A stretch of 64,000 bases of DNA from an uncultured Collinsella sp. (GTDB lineage: Bacteria; Actinomycetota; Coriobacteriia; Coriobacteriales; Coriobacteriaceae): NCBI GenBank assembly GCA_900549345.1, contig UROC01000001.1, positions 1-64,000 of the forward strand. Reading direction: 5' to 3'. Below are positions 61,447 through 64,000 of the stretch, one piece after another (position 1 is the first letter of the stretch; the number at the start of each line of letters is the position of its first letter). Under the pieces are notes generated by a model. That model was not told where the DNA came from. It was given only the letters and a program-made list of their open reading frames with translations, and did not search any database. The position numbers and the translations under genes are program-made.

Positions 61447-62658
61447 CTACTCACTGTCCTTAGCGACGGCGGCCTGCATGGCCTTGCGACCGAGCTCGGG
61501 CAGGAAGAAAACCGGAACCACGGAAAGCAGGAAGCAGAGGCTCTCGAGACCCATGTTCACAGTGTAGTCGGCACCAGCAACGGCAGAGATACCGATGGGC
61601 AGGAAATAGCTCATGAGCAGGGAGATGGTGCCCACGATACCGCCAGCGGAACCGGCATACTTATCACCAATCTCGGGAAGGAGAACAGGCATGGACTGCA
61701 TAATCGGGCCGTTGATGGCGGTAAAGAAGCCATTGATGACCAAAATCGTCCACAGAAGGAAGCCGACCGGGGTGTACCACGTCACGAACATCGATATGGC
61801 ACCGATGAGAGTAGTGACGATGAGAAAACCCTTGAACTTTCCAAGCTTATCGCAGAACGCAGGCCCAACGATGCAGCCGAAAAAGCTGCCAACGGTAACA
61901 ATTGCGGCCATGAAACCAGCAGTGGCGACGTCTATGCCCTTGCCAAGCTGAAGCGCCTGAGGCAGGAAACCGGCATAGGCAGTGGTAGAAGCAAGTCCAA
62001 AACCGACGCCAACGGAGATTAGCCATACGCCAGGACTCTTGATAGCAACCTTAAGGTAGTCGAGCACGGGCTCGGGTTCGGGGAGCGATTGCCCCTCGGG
62101 AACATCCCGGTCAAGCACAATCCAAAGAACCCAGGAGATGGTCATGACGACAGCAGCGACCATATAAGAGTTAAAGACGCTGCCGAACAAGCCAGCACAG
62201 ATCTGAGCGACAACGATGGCAACGCACGAAGCCGCGTAGAACAAGCCCATGGCGAAACCAGTCTGTTCACGGAACCAGGTGCCGAGCACCTTGATGAGGT
62301 TGGCGTTGAGTGCCGAGATTCCCATGCCAATCAGGAACATCGATGCCATCTGCATCGTGAACGAATCGAGCGTAAAGCAACGGAGAAAACCGCCGGCAAC
62401 CGAAATTGCGGTGCAAACCGTGACAACTTTCTTAGAACCGATACGGTCACCAAGGGCACCCAGCGGAATTGAGAAGAAAACGGCGGTAAGCATAGGAACG
62501 AGGAACAGCATCGAAAAGCCGACGGTATCGATATTGAGCATAGGCATGACCTCGACGGCGAGTGCTGAGACCTGGTACTGCATGTAGTTAGCCATAAAGC
62601 ACAGCAAGCAAACGACTGAAACAATCGCCCAACGCCATGAAGGAAGCTTCTCTTCCAT
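61447..62658 (-). CDS. MFS transporter (upstream paralogue)
   Basis: A 403-residue, 12-helix transporter with motif A SIPLGALGDRIGSKK after TM2. It resembles the nitrate/oxalate/cyanate-type MFS group by length and by NYMQYQVSALA in TM1. AAAGGAG precedes the ATG. It is the first gene of the operon (MFS, amidohydrolase, MFS, small membrane protein) and is divergent from a LuxR regulator with 201 bp between them. Confidence 0.87.
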   Translation of the reverse strand: MEEKLPSWRWAIVSVVCLLCFMANYMQYQVSALAVEVMPMLNIDTVGFSMLFLVPMLTAVFFSIPLGALGDRIGSKKVVTVCTAISVAGGFLRCFTLDSFTMQMASMFLIGMGISALNANLIKVLGTWFREQTGFAMGLFYAASCVAIVVAQICAGLFGSVFNSYMVAAVVMTISWVLWIVLDRDVPEGQSLPEPEPVLDYLKVAIKSPGVWLISVGVGFGLASTTAYAGFLPQALQLGKGIDVATAGFMAAIVTVGSFFGCIVGPAFCDKLGKFKGFLIVTTLIGAISMFVTWYTPVGFLLWTILVINGFFTAINGPIMQSMPVLLPEIGDKYAGSAGGIVGTISLLMSYFLPIGISAVAGADYTVNMGLESLCFLLSVVPVFFLPELGRKAMQAAVAKDSE

Positions 62659-62748
62659 GATGACTCCTTTAATAAGTCGGAATAATCAAACAGCTTGGAG
62701 AACCGGGCCCTGGCTCTTAGGTATTCATATTTTGCGATTGGCCCCTCA

Positions 62749-62762
62749 CCGAAACCATTCGG
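62749..62762. promoter_or_regulatory. Candidate operator between the MFS operon and LuxR gene
   Basis: CCGA-AACCAT-TCGG is a short palindrome midway in the 201-bp divergent gap. It is a possible LuxR-type binding site, but too short to be sure. No strong promoter boxes were found beside it. Confidence 0.25.
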
Positions 62763-62859
62763 CTAACGGCTTATCATCATTCGAAAAAAGGAGTAGCATC
62801 TCTACGCAAATTAACTAAAATGCCAGCTAAACCACTACGCAATCCCATCGGAGGTCATC

Positions 62860-63642
62860 TTGAGCTTTTTGTCCGATTCTGAATGGCTCTGCTTAAACGA
62901 TCTCGTGCTTTCGATTAATTCCATCGACAGCGACCGCGAGTTTCGCTCGACCGTCCTCAAAAAGCTGCGTTTTCTCATCCCCTACGAGTCGGCTGCATTT
63001 TTCCTGAGCGACCTTTCCAGGGATCTCGTATCCACCCCGCAAGAATGGAAAACGCGCGTCTTTCTTGACCCTCTTGGCATCGATGTCCCCGCTGGGATGC
63101 TCGAGCTCTACACCGAAAAGTACTGGCAGCAGGACATGATCGTCGCCCACCGCAATCTTACGCGCTCGACGGTGCTGCGCGAGTCCGATCAGCTCAGCCC
63201 TGGCGATATCGACAGCAGTTATATGAAGGATTATCTTGGCGGCCGCCACGTCGTCAACGTCAGTTTCTTTAATGACGAGGGCTTTTTGGGATCGCTCAAT
63301 CTTAATCGCAAGAAAAAAGAAGGCGACTTTAGCGATCGTGAAGTTCAAATCCTTGAGCTCATCGAACCGCACCTCACAAACCGACTATCAAAATGGCGTG
63401 TACGCGCCGACCGCAGTTCGTCTGAAATCGTATTTGCTCACGACTACGACGTCTCAGCGCGCGAAATCGATGTGTGCCGTTGCGTGTTATCGGGCATGGA
63501 CAATGCGGCCATCGCCGAAGAGCTATCCATCAGCACCGGCACCGTTAAAAAGCATCTGGAGAACATCTTTCGAAAAACACAGGTCAACAGCCGCGTTGGG
63601 CTCATGGCGCTCCTTCAGCAGTACACGGCGCTCAAGCAGTAA
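62860..63642 (+). CDS. LuxR-family transcriptional regulator with GAF-like sensor domain
   Basis: A 260-residue soluble regulator. Residues 1-185 form a GAF/PAS-like sensory domain, and residues ~195-258 a LuxR-type HTH (VSAREIDVCRCVLSGMDNAAIAEELSISTGTVKKHLENIF). There is no membrane segment, so it senses a cytoplasmic ligand. The start is TTG, with GGAGG five bases upstream. Its position, divergent from the MFS/amidohydrolase operon, makes it the likely regulator of that pathway. Confidence 0.87.
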   Translation: MSFLSDSEWLCLNDLVLSINSIDSDREFRSTVLKKLRFLIPYESAAFFLSDLSRDLVSTPQEWKTRVFLDPLGIDVPAGMLELYTEKYWQQDMIVAHRNLTRSTVLRESDQLSPGDIDSSYMKDYLGGRHVVNVSFFNDEGFLGSLNLNRKKKEGDFSDREVQILELIEPHLTNRLSKWRVRADRSSSEIVFAHDYDVSAREIDVCRCVLSGMDNAAIAEELSISTGTVKKHLENIFRKTQVNSRVGLMALLQQYTALKQ

Positions 63643-63666
63643 GACCGTTCTCGCCCGCGAACCCGC

Positions 63667-64000
63667 TCACGCCCTATAAAACACGTTGTCGGCAAAGAAG
63701 TCGGCCGGCGGCTCCATGCAGGCAATCTCGCCATCGAACATCATGGCGATGTCGTCGGCGACCTGCTCAGCAAAGTCCAAATCGTGCGTAGCCATGATGA
63801 CGGTGCCGCCAGCCTTCGCATGGTCACGCAGGGCGCGGGCGATGATGCGGCGGCTCTCCAGGTCCAAGCCCTTCGTGGGCTCGTCAAGCAGCAGCAGCTC
63901 GGGGCCAATCAGCAGCAGCTTTGCCAGCGCGAGCAGCTGGCGCTGTCCGCCCGAGAGGTCGTAGGGGTGACGCGTCTCCAGGCCGTCCAATCCCAGTTGC
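63667..64000 (-). CDS. ABC/ECF-type ATP-binding protein, C-terminal part (truncated by window edge)
   Basis: The frame is open to the edge, so the N-terminal part including Walker A is missing. Visible are the signature LSGGQRQLLALAKLLL, Walker B ELLLLDEPTKGLD, the H-loop MATHDLDFAEQV and a short C-terminal tail. This closely fits an energy-coupling-factor ATPase (EcfA/CbiO type), and the protein might be a two-ATPase fusion. It could serve the S component at 57257. Confidence 0.75.
   Translation of the reverse strand, partial: QLGLDGLETRHPYDLSGGQRQLLALAKLLLIGPELLLLDEPTKGLDLESRRIIARALRDHAKAGGTVIMATHDLDFAEQVADDIAMMFDGEIACMEPPADFFADNVFYRA

Overview
The window looks like the chromosome of a gut actinobacterium of class Coriobacteriia, most likely Collinsella or a close relative. 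The evidence is high-GC coding DNA, an Ech-type hydrogenase, an NRAMP-related magnesium transporter of the kind known from Eggerthella lenta, and several families of palindromic intergenic repeats. No rRNA, plasmid or phage genes are visible. There is one tRNA (initiator Met), and one gene (an ABC/ECF-type ATPase) runs off the right edge.

Layout. 1-2.1 kb: nucleoside hydrolase and ribokinase under an operator-like promoter. 2.2-4.5 kb: OatA-like O-acetyltransferase. 5-8.1 kb: an NRAMP-related Mg transporter with an MgtE-like partner that lacks the channel motifs. 8.4-14.3 kb: a polysaccharide-deacetylase-like protein with lost metal ligands, PRC-barrel and YtxH-like proteins, a stand-alone cyanophycin-synthetase N-domain homologue, a CNNM/CorC protein and a hemolysin III/TrhA protein. 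14.4-16.7 kb: a membrane-anchored alpha/beta hydrolase with paired operators, and a DUF362 ferredoxin-like protein. 16.9-24 kb: two ABC systems (a MacB/FtsX type and an ABC-2 type with two permeases), divergent from a two-component system at 24.2-26 kb. 26.5-32.2 kb: a complete Ech-type [NiFe] hydrogenase operon in which the antiporter-like and NuoH-like membrane subunits are one polypeptide. 32.4-32.8 kb: a small double-HTH protein.

33.5-47.1 kb is an unusual surface locus. Three single-pass membrane proteins with short extracellular beta domains lead into a secreted beta-helix protein of about 3,500 residues. That gene is split in this sequence by a -1 frameshift at an A5 tract. It carries a signal peptide at its start and no LPxTG motif at its end. 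47.3-49.3 kb: an old-yellow-enzyme reductase. 49.45-49.91 kb: six tandem 80-bp hairpins, then initiator tRNA and coaX. 51.1-52.4 kb: a DUF4143 ATPase bounded by two related hairpins. 52.5-56.7 kb: a degenerate biotin ligase, a fused FolP-FolK with a long insertion, a sirtuin and exonuclease III. 57.2-63.6 kb: an ECF S component, and an MFS / YtcJ-amidohydrolase / MFS operon divergent from a TTG-start LuxR regulator.

The least explained parts are the intergenic repeats. They include two inverted pairs of ~150-bp long hairpins, at 26.0-26.4 and 56.8-57.2 kb, whose inner arms differ but stay complementary. There are also the 6 x 80-bp hairpin array, two MITE-like inverted-repeat elements, and a repeat that supplies stop codons. 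All statements come from reading the sequence and recalled family knowledge; no database search was run.
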